From an uncultured Porphyromonadaceae bacterium (GTDB lineage: Bacteria; Bacteroidota; Bacteroidia; Bacteroidales; UBA11471): 64,000 nt of DNA. A model generated the notes under the pieces. That model was not told the DNA's origin, searched no databases, and saw only the letters and a list, made by a program, of their open reading frames with translations. The DNA is taken from assembly GCA_900542765.1 (NCBI GenBank), contig UQOX01000003.1, positions 40,682-104,681 of the forward strand, in the 5' to 3' direction. Every line of letters begins with the position of its first letter. Positions within the stretch are counted from its first letter, which is position 1. The position numbers and the translations under genes were made by a program. Of the stretch, positions 54,488 through 62,266 are shown piece by piece.

Positions 54488-55537
54488 TCAATATGTTTCA
54501 ATCACTTTCCTCTCAAAAATCTTCTCTCCGCTATCGGAGTTATATTTGTTCTCATCATACGTCAACTTATCTCCTTCGTAAACGTAATTACTTCTTCGTA
54601 TCAAGATACTCCCATAACGATAATCATATCCGATAAGCCTGCCATCTACATCATAGGTATAGTAGTGGGAACGGGTATAGCCATCTGTTGTTCTATATTC
54701 ATATTTAATCGGATTCCCTTTCAAGTCGAATTCATTTTGGAAACCACCCTCCTTCTTCCCATTTGCATAGTATTCCACAGAGAGGATTTTTGTGAACGTT
54801 TCGTCATAGAACCGAATAACGCTTTTTGGTTTTCTCTTCAACCTCGCTTTCAAAATGGCAGCAATAATTCCCTGCCCATTACCTATCGTAGAATCCACAC
54901 AATCGTACCATTCGGGACTCTCTACATCATACCTGTTTGACTGCGGTTCTATAATCATTGTCAGACCGTTATAGAGGCAATCAAATTTATCGAAATTATA
55001 GTAAATAAGCTCACTCTCATAATATATCTGTAAATACTCAAAAAAAGCAGGATAACTGTAAATAATATTATTATAACTATGCAAATCATGTCTCTCACAC
55101 CAAGTCGGACGGCCTATTGAATCGTACTCATAAGCCGTCCATTCTTTCTTTCCATTTATGACATTGGTGATTGTTTTGGATATATATTTCAAGGTATCAT
55201 AGTCATCATTATAAAAAACATAAGCCACCTCATAAGTGTACGCCCCTTCATACCAATCATATTTCAACGATTTGTCTCCATAACGATAATTGGTATATAA
55301 TCTGACTCTATTGTCATTGACGTACTTTTCATAACCGGTTTGTTTTCCATCAGCATCGAAAGAGTAAAACTCTTTCGTCTCATCACCTGTTGCCACATCA
55401 ACTGTAACCCGCGACTTGACTTTCGAATAATCAACAGTGACATTTTCATTCGGTGCACCGCTATTATCATCACTTTTGTCGCAAGCCGGCAGGAAAGCAA
55501 CCATAAGTAATAAAGATATAAATCGTATTGATTTCAT
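54488..55537 (-). CDS. Hypothetical lipoprotein with YD-like repeats
   Basis: The protein has 349 aa. The lipoprotein signal ends LPAC (Cys at about residue 19), followed by an Asp/Ser/Asn-rich tether. The rest is strongly Tyr/Asp-rich with RHS/YD-style strand pairs (for example FYSFDADGKQTGYEKYVND, YYTYDVDGRLIGYDYRYG). It is likely surface-exposed and beta-rich. Codon use is clearly more AT-rich than in the neighbours, suggesting recent acquisition. No enzyme motif recognised. Confidence 0.65.
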   Translation of the reverse strand: MKSIRFISLLLMVAFLPACDKSDDNSGAPNENVTVDYSKVKSRVTVDVATGDETKEFYSFDADGKQTGYEKYVNDNRVRLYTNYRYGDKSLKYDWYEGAYTYEVAYVFYNDDYDTLKYISKTITNVINGKKEWTAYEYDSIGRPTWCERHDLHSYNNIIYSYPAFFEYLQIYYESELIYYNFDKFDCLYNGLTMIIEPQSNRYDVESPEWYDCVDSTIGNGQGIIAAILKARLKRKPKSVIRFYDETFTKILSVEYYANGKKEGGFQNEFDLKGNPIKYEYRTTDGYTRSHYYTYDVDGRLIGYDYRYGSILIRRSNYVYEGDKLTYDENKYNSDSGEKIFERKVIETY

Positions 55538-55930
55538 TCCATATAAATTTATTCATGTGCAATGATATAAATAATATTATGTCTACAAAATATTTTTTAT
55601 AATTTTTAATTTAAAGAATCATAACCACATGAATCGGCGAAGAGAAACAAAATGCAATGGGGATAGGAAAGGCAATTTCGAATCCTATATGATAATAATT
55701 TACCTTTTTTAAATAGGCTTGGGCAACACGTTCCTCCTTGACTGAATATTTCCTGCCGCTTCTCACTAAATCCCATACTTTTTACATTAAAGGAAAACAA
55801 TAGTGAATTTATGAATGAAATGAAATGAAATATCTCTTGTAAAACAGCACAAAAGACTGAAAGAAAAAGACAGGAAGATTACGGTCTTTTGCTTTTGCTC
55901 GCTGCTCCACCACTCCCCCGCTGTTCTTTG

Positions 55931-56001
55931 CATTTTCCCGCTGTCCTTGTCATTCCCCGCTTGACGGGGAATCCTCCCGCATGGCAAAAAGCCGGGAAAT
56001 G
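55931..56001. repeat. Nested palindromic element (CCCG/CGGG hairpins)
   Basis: The inner hairpin is ATTCCCCG/CGGGGAAT (55952-55959 and 55965-55972). Outer arms CATTTTCCCG and CGGGAAATG (55931-55940, 55993-56001) enclose it with one bulge. Similar cores occur at 14360, 9050 and in 57715-57850. Confidence 0.45.
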
Positions 56002-56056
56002 ACAAAAACTCCAAACCAACGCAAAAAATAAAGCGGGGAAACTGTAACCTTTTCCT

Positions 56057-56064
56057 TACTTTTG
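56057..56064 (+). promoter_or_regulatory. -7 promoter element of thioredoxin-like lipoprotein
   Basis: TACTTTTG matches TAnnTTTG, 36 bp before the start codon at 56101. Confidence 0.6.
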
Positions 56065-56100
56065 CGACTAAGAGAGAAAAAACCTCTACTTACAAACCCC

Positions 56101-57708
56101 ATGAAAAAGACCTGTCTGCTTCTATTACTGTGTTTGCTGGCAACAGCCTGCAACTGCGGTCTGACCCTCGAACAGCCCGAGATAACCCACAATCTCTCCA
56201 CAAATAATCTGGTCCTCGAACGCATCGTGTGCACACCCGAGGCAACGCGCCTCGACCTAACCGTATGCTGCCTGCCGGGAGGTCGATTCTCCCTATCGCC
56301 CGAGACGCATTTGCAAAGCTCGAAAGGGGAACGGAAATATGCCCTTACCCGAACAGAAGGCGTCGAGACACGGAAGAAAATCCAATCCGATTCGACAGGA
56401 CTCACCGCCGTCTCCCTGTTTTTCGAACCACTGGCCGACGGAGAAGAGCAAATCGACTTCATCGAAAGCGAAGAGTGGCAACTTCTCGGCATCAGCCTCT
56501 CCCCTCGAAAGAAACCGGCCAAAATCGAATGCCTCATCGAAGGGTCGGTCACCGGCCGTCCCCAAAGCACGGCCATCTTGCTCAACAGCCCCGAAGAGGT
56601 ATTCAACCGATACGCATCAAAAGGAAACATCGTCATTCCCGTGCGCAACGGGAAGTTCTCCTATCGGTTACGAACCGACACCTGCACGGCCTACGGGCTC
56701 TGTTTCAACGACGAGTGGATAAACGGCCGCGCATACATCAAAGATTTTTTCGCCGTGCCGGGACGCCTCGTGCTCACCATCAAAGGTGATGACACTTTTC
56801 GTGTCGAAGGGGGCAAACTCAACGATGAGTACCAACGGCTCCGCTCCTATGGTCATGAACGCATGCAACCCATTTTTGACAGGCGCGACTCACTCGATAA
56901 AGCCCGAAAATTCTACACGCCGGAAGTCTATGCCCTCTTCGACGAGATGGACTCCTGTACCGACCGTACCAAACTGAACTTGCTGAGCGAGAAATTCCAA
57001 AACCTGCGGGTCGACGGGAAAGCATACAGCCGGGAAGGCGAAGCTTTGGACAAAACAGCACAAAAGACCATTACCGAAATCGGAGAATGGGAGTTTGCCC
57101 AAATCAAGGGACACCCCTCATTGGCCACCTATTACCTGCTACACGAGAAACTGAAAGCGTGCATCGTCTATGACAAACAGCCGGCACCCGATTCCCTGGT
57201 CGATGTTTTCCGCGCCCTATACCTCCCCTCCTATCCCGAACACCCTTTCACCCGGGAAATCGGGACATACCTCCAATCGCAACAGACATTTGTCGGAGGG
57301 AAATACATCGACCTCGTTCTGCCCGATACCACAGGCACGCCACACCGGCTCTCTGAACTGCTACGGGGCAGCAAGATTGCCCTCATCGACTTCTGGTCGA
57401 TTCACTGCGGGCCCTGCCGCCGCACCTCAAAGGCAATGATTCCCGTGTATGAAAAGTACAAGGACAAGGGGTTCTGCATCGTCGGCATCAGCCGCGACGG
57501 CAGACAACAGATGATACGGGGCATACGCCATGACGGTTACCCGTGGATAAACCTCATCGACGAATACAACAGAAACCAGATATTCAAAAGCTACGGTATC
57601 GACAATTCCGCCGGCTACACGTTCCTGGTCGACAGCTGCGGCACCGTCATCGCCGCCGGCGCTTCGGCCGAAGAGATGACGGCCATCGTCGAGAGATATT
57701 GCCAGTGA
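56101..57708 (+). CDS. TlpA-like thioredoxin-fold lipoprotein
   Basis: The protein has 535 aa from the ATG at 56101. The lipoprotein signal ends LLATAC. The middle region resembles a DUF4369-type N-terminal domain (SVTGRPQSTAILLN... FAVPGRLVLTIKGDD). The C-terminal thioredoxin domain (about 400-535) has the active site FWSIHCGPCRR with CGPC at about 436-439. The TlpA/ResA class reduces or exchanges disulfides in the periplasm. It is a single gene with its own -7 element. Substrates are unknown. Confidence 0.85.
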   Translation: MKKTCLLLLLCLLATACNCGLTLEQPEITHNLSTNNLVLERIVCTPEATRLDLTVCCLPGGRFSLSPETHLQSSKGERKYALTRTEGVETRKKIQSDSTGLTAVSLFFEPLADGEEQIDFIESEEWQLLGISLSPRKKPAKIECLIEGSVTGRPQSTAILLNSPEEVFNRYASKGNIVIPVRNGKFSYRLRTDTCTAYGLCFNDEWINGRAYIKDFFAVPGRLVLTIKGDDTFRVEGGKLNDEYQRLRSYGHERMQPIFDRRDSLDKARKFYTPEVYALFDEMDSCTDRTKLNLLSEKFQNLRVDGKAYSREGEALDKTAQKTITEIGEWEFAQIKGHPSLATYYLLHEKLKACIVYDKQPAPDSLVDVFRALYLPSYPEHPFTREIGTYLQSQQTFVGGKYIDLVLPDTTGTPHRLSELLRGSKIALIDFWSIHCGPCRRTSKAMIPVYEKYKDKGFCIVGISRDGRQQMIRGIRHDGYPWINLIDEYNRNQIFKSYGIDNSAGYTFLVDSCGTVIAAGASAEEMTAIVERYCQ

Positions 57709-57714
57709 CGACTT

Positions 57715-57850
57715 CCCGTCTTTCCCGCCTAGCAGGGAAACAGCGGCGCAAAGGGGTTCCGGGCAACCCTTCCTTTTGAGCCCTCCTTCGCACAAGAAGG
57801 GAGTGGACATGGTCTTTGCGAGATTTCCCGGCACAAATCGGGATTTCCTG
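57715..57850. repeat. Cluster of short CCCG/CGGG palindromes after thioredoxin-like gene
   Basis: Three small inverted repeats lie in this 136-bp stretch: TTTCCCG/GGGAAA near 57735, CTCCTTC/GAAGGGAG near 57780 and ATTTCCCG/CGGGATTT near 57825. They resemble the palindromes at 14360 and 55931. Confidence 0.35.
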
Positions 57851-57858
57851 AAAACGGC

Positions 57859-57888
57859 GAGCCCCGTGCAGTCGACTGCGCGGGGCTC
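57859..57888 (-). terminator. Hairpin terminator of IMPACT-family gene
   Basis: A 30-bp near-perfect palindrome (GAGCCCCG...CGGGGCTC, centred on GTCGAC), 16 bp past the minus-strand stop at 57905. GCCGTTTT follows on the minus strand. Confidence 0.7.
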
Positions 57889-57904
57889 GTCATGTCATCG
57901 GCCC

Positions 57905-58504
57905 TTACTCGGGGAATCGCAACGACTCGACCTTGGAAAGACGCTCACGCAAACGGGGAAGCATGGTGCGGCGCTGGCGCAAGGTCATGTCGCAATCGAG
58001 GTCGAAATACTGGGAGATGATGGTGGCATTCTCTTCCTTGACAATGCGCATCACATCATTCATAAAGGGATATTCAAAAAATATGCGCACATCTTCCTCG
58101 ACGAGACACTCGACGATTTCGTTGGCGCGTATGGCGTCGGCGGCCGCTGCCCGGTAAGCCTCGATGAGACCGCTGGTCCCGAGCTTGATGCCCCCGAAAT
58201 AGCGCACCACGACGATGAGCACGTTGGTAAGCCCGAAGGAGTTGATTTGCCCCAAGATGGGCTTGCCGGCCGTTCCCGACGGCTCCCCGTTGTCGTTGAC
58301 CCGATATTCGGTGCGGGCCGCGCCCAACATATAGGCCCAACAAACGTGCCGGGCATCGTAATACTCTTTTTGGTAACGGGCTATGGCCTCTTTGGCCTCA
58401 TCGAGCGTCGACACAGGCACGGCAAAAGAGATGAACTTGCTCATCTTCTCCTTGTAGAGCCCCTCGGAAAGGCGGGCTACGGTGAGGTAGGTGTCGTCGG
58501 CCAT
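57905..58504 (-). CDS. YigZ/IMPACT-family protein
   Basis: The protein has 199 aa from the ATG at 58504; a TTG six bases upstream is less likely. The N-terminal IMPACT (UPF0029) domain shows SKFISFAVPV, a DARHVCWAYMLG segment, DNGEPSGTAGKPILGQI and VRYFGGIKLGTSGLI. The C-terminal DUF1949-like domain (about 130-199) has the predicted EYPFMNDVMRIVKEE helix. The IMPACT family is linked to translation control and ribosome quality; the bacterial role is uncertain. It starts 27 bp after the nadC stop, so the genes are likely one operon. Confidence 0.9.
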   Translation of the reverse strand: MADDTYLTVARLSEGLYKEKMSKFISFAVPVSTLDEAKEAIARYQKEYYDARHVCWAYMLGAARTEYRVNDNGEPSGTAGKPILGQINSFGLTNVLIVVVRYFGGIKLGTSGLIEAYRAAAADAIRANEIVECLVEEDVRIFFEYPFMNDVMRIVKEENATIISQYFDLDCDMTLRQRRTMLPRLRERLSKVESLRFPE

Positions 58505-58531
58505 CGGCAAAAGAGGGAAAATGTGTTTTTA

Positions 58532-59380
58532 TCAGCAAGCCTTGAAACTCATGTCGAGCCCCTTGACCGAATGGGTAAGCGCACCCACCGAGACGAAATC
58601 GACTCCGCACTCGGCATAGTCGCGAATGGTGTCGAGCGTGATGCCGCCCGACGACTCGGTCTCGTAACGGCCGGCAATGCGACGCACGGCCTCGCGGGTA
58701 AGCTCGGGGGTGAAATTGTCGAGCATGATGCGGTCGACACCGCCCACACGCAGCACTTGCTCCAACTCGTCGAGGTTGCGCACCTCGATTTCGATTTTGA
58801 GGTTCTTACCTTTCTCTTCGAGGTACTTGTGGCAACGGGTGATGGCAGCTTCGATGCCACCGGCAAAATCGACATGGTTGTCTTTGAGCAGTATCATGTC
58901 GAACAGGCCGATACGGTGATTCACCCCACCTCCGATGCGCACGGCCTCTTTTTCGAGCATACGCATGCCGGGCGTGGTCTTGCGGGTATCGAGCACGCGG
59001 GTGTGCAACCCTTTGAGTTGCTCCATATAGCGGTGGGTAATGGTGGCGATGCCACTCATGCGCTGCATGATGTTGAGCATGAGACGCTCGGTCTGCAAGA
59101 GCGACTGCACCTTGCCGCTCACGATAAAGGCGACGTCGCCGGGCTTCACGGGCGTACCGTCTTCGATAAAGACTTCCATCGTGAGTGTCGGGTCGAATGC
59201 GGCAAAAACCCGACGGGCTGTGTCGACACCGGCCAAGATGCCTTCTTCTTTGACCAGGAGTTTGGAACGTCCCATCTCGTCGGCGGGAATGCAACAAAGC
59301 GTGGTATGGTCGCCATCGCCGATGTCTTCGGCAAAGGCCAGGGTTATCAGGTCGTCAATCAGTTGGTCGGGAGTTTTCAT
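58532..59380 (-). CDS. nadC: Nicotinate-nucleotide pyrophosphorylase (quinolinate phosphoribosyltransferase)
   Basis: The protein has 282 aa from the ATG at 59380; earlier in-frame sequence lies in the duplicated promoter region. Active-site residues appear in TRKTTPGMRMLEKEAVRIGGGVNHRIGL (PRPP and quinolinate contacts). LLKDNHVDFAGG and VRNLDELEQVL complete the barrel, followed by DRIMLDNFTP and ESSGGITLD. It makes nicotinate mononucleotide for NAD synthesis. nadA and nadB are not nearby. Confidence 0.95.
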   Translation of the reverse strand: MKTPDQLIDDLITLAFAEDIGDGDHTTLCCIPADEMGRSKLLVKEEGILAGVDTARRVFAAFDPTLTMEVFIEDGTPVKPGDVAFIVSGKVQSLLQTERLMLNIMQRMSGIATITHRYMEQLKGLHTRVLDTRKTTPGMRMLEKEAVRIGGGVNHRIGLFDMILLKDNHVDFAGGIEAAITRCHKYLEEKGKNLKIEIEVRNLDELEQVLRVGGVDRIMLDNFTPELTREAVRRIAGRYETESSGGITLDTIRDYAECGVDFVSVGALTHSVKGLDMSFKAC

Positions 59381-59487
59381 AAGTTTCTCTTTATTTTGAC
59401 ATATTTCCATAATAGCGTCTCGTGCAGTTGTTTCTTGCCAGCGACAGAGGGGTAATAACAAATAATTGCTACCTTTGTGCAAGATAT

Positions 59488-59647
59488 GAGGCGGCTCGGC
59501 ATTATCAAACTTGAAAACTTCGTTTTCCCGTTTGCTTCTGCTCCCGCCTTTCACTATCTTTTCAGAAGACAGGAGGCGGCTCGGCATAATCAAACTTGAA
59601 AACTTCGTTTTCCCGTTTGCTTCTGCTCTCGCCTTTCACTATCTTTG
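59488..59647 (+). repeat. 85-bp tandem duplication carrying a promoter
   Basis: Copy 1 (59488-59561) and copy 2 (59573-59646) share about 74 bp with only two differences (T/A and C/T), offset by 85 bp. Each has TTTG (59531 and 59616), a 20-bp spacer and a -7 box: TATCTTTT in copy 1, TATCTTTG (consensus) in copy 2. The second lies 73 bp before the rlmH start. Confidence 0.85.
59616..59647 (+). promoter_or_regulatory. Promoter of rlmH (second copy)
   Basis: TTTG at 59616-59619, a 20-bp spacer and TATCTTTG at 59640-59647 match the Bacteroidetes -33/-7 consensus exactly. Confidence 0.7.
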
Positions 59648-59720
59648 CGGCTTCGCCGGCACCGAACATCTTCGATGCAGAAGGCCGACAAATGTACGCA
59701 AAAAAGCTGTAAACGCAGAT

Positions 59721-60194
59721 ATGAAAATCGATTTTTTAGTCGTCGGCAAAACCGTACAATCGGGTTTCTCCGAGGGTATCACCGAGTATTGCAACCGCAT
59801 CAAGCGTTATATCCCGTTTGAGATGGAGGTGATACCCGAGTTGAAAAACGCCAAGAATCTGAGCATCGAGCAACAGAAAGAGCGCGAAGGCGAGCTCATT
59901 CTCAAAGCCCTACGCGATGGCGACGTGCTGGTGCTGCTCGACGAGCACGGGAAAGAGTTTTCCTCGATGCAATTTGCCGACTATCTCGACAAGAAGATGC
60001 ACACGGTGCCGCGGCGCTTGGTGTTTGTGGTCGGCGGACCTTATGGCTTTTCACAACGCGTCTACGAAGTGGCCCACGAAAAGATTTCACTTTCCAAGAT
60101 GACCTTTTCGCACCAAATGATACGACTGCTTTTCACCGAACAGCTCTACCGGGCTTTTACGATTCTGAATCACGAACCCTATCATCACGAATAA
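59721..60194 (+). CDS. rlmH: 23S rRNA (pseudouridine(1915)-N3)-methyltransferase
   Basis: The protein has 157 aa, the family length, from the ATG at 59721. The SPOUT knot at the C-terminus has the SAM-binding FVVGGPYGFS and SLSKMTFSHQMIRLLFTEQLYRAFTI with conserved HQ-R-LL-EQLYRA. RlmH methylates pseudouridine 1915 of 23S rRNA in 70S ribosomes. It sits behind a duplicated promoter and 15 bp before a DUF2490 gene, so the two may be co-transcribed. Confidence 0.97.
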   Translation: MKIDFLVVGKTVQSGFSEGITEYCNRIKRYIPFEMEVIPELKNAKNLSIEQQKEREGELILKALRDGDVLVLLDEHGKEFSSMQFADYLDKKMHTVPRRLVFVVGGPYGFSQRVYEVAHEKISLSKMTFSHQMIRLLFTEQLYRAFTILNHEPYHHE

Positions 60195-60209
60195 CCAAAC
60201 ACACTACAC

Positions 60210-60899
60210 ATGAAAAAACTGTTTCGTCTCCCGCTTATGGTCCTCACGGGACTACTGCTCTCCCTGCCGGCAGGAGCCAAAGAATATCTCTATGACTTCG
60301 ACTACGGTGCCATCATCTATGCCGGCATCAGCAAAAACATCTGTCCCGACCTCAATGTGCAGGTGCAGGCCGACCTGTGGCTCAACGACAACTTTTGCGG
60401 CTATGAACGTTTCATGCCGTCGGTAACCCTCACCTACACCCTCGTGCCCAAATACCTCAAAGCCATGGTCTACTACGCCTACTTCAACCAAGAGAGCCAA
60501 TCGGGCAAGAAAGATGTGCACCAACACCGTTACCAGGTAGGACTTACCGGCAGCTACGCCACTCCTCACCTCAACTTCTCGCTCTCTTCCAAATTTGAGC
60601 AGACCCACAAAGCCGGCGTACCCAACAACAAATGGCGCAACCAGATAAAAGTGGTGGGCACGATTGCCAAAGGAAACCCTTGGAAACCGTTTGCCTCGAT
60701 GGAGATTTTTGAAGGCATGAACAGCATGAACGACACCAAGACCGTGGGCATCGAACGCATACGCTACGAGGCCGGCACCACATACGACATCGGCAAACTC
60801 ATCACGCTCGAAATGAAACTGCGCGCCGAACGTCTCACGGCAAAAAATCCCAAGCAACTCTATTCTTCGATAGGCGTAGGCGTGAAGTTCAACCTTTGA
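60210..60899 (+). CDS. DUF2490-family outer-membrane protein
   Basis: The protein has 229 aa. A signal peptide (about 1-23) is followed by an antiparallel beta-barrel-like pattern (for example NVQVQADLWLNDNFCGYERFMPSVTLTYTL) with a final short strand ending VGVKFNL. It belongs to DUF2490, outer-membrane proteins of unknown role in Bacteroidetes. It lies 15 bp downstream of rlmH and converges on hemW. Confidence 0.82.
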   Translation: MKKLFRLPLMVLTGLLLSLPAGAKEYLYDFDYGAIIYAGISKNICPDLNVQVQADLWLNDNFCGYERFMPSVTLTYTLVPKYLKAMVYYAYFNQESQSGKKDVHQHRYQVGLTGSYATPHLNFSLSSKFEQTHKAGVPNNKWRNQIKVVGTIAKGNPWKPFASMEIFEGMNSMNDTKTVGIERIRYEAGTTYDIGKLITLEMKLRAERLTAKNPKQLYSSIGVGVKFNL

Positions 60900-60934
60900 A
60901 GCTAAAAAAAAAGGATAAAGCCCTCTGCCGGGCG
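60900..60934 (-). terminator. Possible weak terminator of hemW
   Basis: A short GCCC/GGGC stem followed on the minus strand by TTTATCC and nine T residues lies between the convergent stops. The stem is short, so the call is tentative. Confidence 0.35.
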
Positions 60935-62071
60935 CTACTCGTCGCCGACAAACAGGAGGTCGGCCATCACGCCATCGGAAACGAAAAGCCCCCGACGGGT
61001 CAATTTCAAACGGCCGCTTGATGTTTCGAGCAGGCCGTTTGTCATGTGCGGCCGTGCCATACGCAAGCAATACCGGCGACGTTCCTCGCCGAAATCGGCT
61101 GCCACGGCGTCGAGGTCGAGCCCCCACATCGTGCGCAGGGAGGTAATCACACGGTCGTTGTAACGGGTATCGGCATCGAGGGGCTCGGTTTCATAAAAAG
61201 GTTCCCCCCGCCTCATGCTCTCGATATACCGTTTCAGGTCGGGCGGGTTGCTGCGCCGGCAAGCGCCGTCGTAACTGTGGGCCGAAGGGCCGAGCCCGAG
61301 ATAAGGAATACCCTGCCAATAGGCGGTGTTGTGACGGGCATACTCACCGGGACGGGCAAAATTGGAAATCTCATACTGCTCATACCCTGCCGCCGCCAAC
61401 TCATCGAGGGTCGTCTCGAAAAGCTGCAACGAAAGCATCTCGTCGCACTCCTGCACCCGGCCCTCGCATCGCAACCGGTCGAGAGGGGTCCCCTCTTCAT
61501 ATATCAAGTTATAGGCCGAGAGATGGGGCAGGTCGAGCGCAACGGCCTGTCGCAAATCGTTCTGCCACGTCCCGACCGACTGTCCCGGCAGGCCATAAAT
61601 GAGGTCGATGCTGAGTCGCTCGAACCCCGCCCGGCGCAAACAGCCGATGGCGGCAAGGGCTTGTGCCGCGGTATGGCGGCGACGCAGGAAACGCAAATTC
61701 TCGTCGGAGAAGCTCTGCACGCCCATGCTCACGCGGTCGACGGGAAGCGCGGCCAATGCCGTGGCATAGTCGGGCGTGATGTCGTCGGGGTTGGCCTCGA
61801 AGGTTATCTCGCGGCAACGGCCGAAATCGATGTCGCGCCCCAATGCCTCGAAAAGCCGCCCCCACAACCGCGGGGCGAGTTGCGAAGGGGTACCGCCCCC
61901 GATATAAAGAGTCTCAACCGGTTCGCCACGCAACTCGTCGCGCCGCAACTGCCACTCGGCAAGCAACGCATCGACATAACGTGCCTGCACCTCCTCCCCC
62001 ACAGTGGAGTAAAAATCGCAATAGATGCAACGGGTGCGACAAAAGGGAATATGCAAATATAGTCCGGCCAT
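60935..62071 (-). CDS. hemW: Radical SAM heme chaperone HemW
   Basis: The protein has 378 aa from the ATG at 62071, which begins AGLYLHIPFC. The radical-SAM cluster motif is CRTRCIYC (CxxxCxxC) followed by DFYS, as in HemW. YIGGGTPS and TFEANPDDI bind SAM. The HemN-like C-terminal domain is present (RRRYCLRMARPHMTNGLLE). HemW delivers heme to haem proteins and is not a coproporphyrinogen oxidase. In-frame sequence up to 62281 is less conserved and is not used. Confidence 0.92.
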   Translation of the reverse strand: MAGLYLHIPFCRTRCIYCDFYSTVGEEVQARYVDALLAEWQLRRDELRGEPVETLYIGGGTPSQLAPRLWGRLFEALGRDIDFGRCREITFEANPDDITPDYATALAALPVDRVSMGVQSFSDENLRFLRRRHTAAQALAAIGCLRRAGFERLSIDLIYGLPGQSVGTWQNDLRQAVALDLPHLSAYNLIYEEGTPLDRLRCEGRVQECDEMLSLQLFETTLDELAAAGYEQYEISNFARPGEYARHNTAYWQGIPYLGLGPSAHSYDGACRRSNPPDLKRYIESMRRGEPFYETEPLDADTRYNDRVITSLRTMWGLDLDAVAADFGEERRRYCLRMARPHMTNGLLETSSGRLKLTRRGLFVSDGVMADLLFVGDE

Positions 62072-62205
62072 GATGAAACGGGGATAAAAATAAGGAAAAT
62101 CACCGACATATCGACCTCCGGGAGGGCAGAAGTGACCAAAAAACTGTTTTGTAACACATTTTACAAATTGCTTATTCGGATTATTTTCTCTATTTTGCGC
62201 TTCGT

Positions 62206-62226
62206 TATCGCGAAAAAAACGCGATA
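62206..62226 (+). promoter_or_regulatory. Hairpin in leader of EF-G2-like gene
   Basis: TATCGCG (62206-62212) and CGCGATA (62220-62226) flank a loop of seven A residues, 40 bp before the start codon. A TATTTTG at 62191-62197, one base short of the -7 consensus, lies just upstream. Confidence 0.35.
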
Positions 62227-62266
62227 CCCGAAAGAACACATTTTTTACCTTTAAATCTGATATTCT

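Larger units (their letters stand above)
55538..56100. other. Intergenic region with palindromic element and promoter
   Basis: This 563-bp region has no convincing gene. The left two thirds are AT-rich. The segment at 55925-56005 contains nested palindromes of the CCCCG/CGGGG type. The right end carries the promoter of the thioredoxin-like lipoprotein gene. Confidence 0.6.
59381..59720. other. Intergenic region nadC-rlmH with duplicated promoter element
   Basis: This 340-bp divergent region contains no gene. Its centre is an 85-bp tandem duplication (59488-59647) carrying two promoter copies facing rlmH. A further TACCTTTG -7-like motif sits at 59470-59477. Confidence 0.7.

Noticed and set aside
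55606..55800. 64-codon open frame in the AT-rich gap
   Set aside because: No start context, no signal peptide or domain, and it lies in sequence with no coding periodicity visible by eye.
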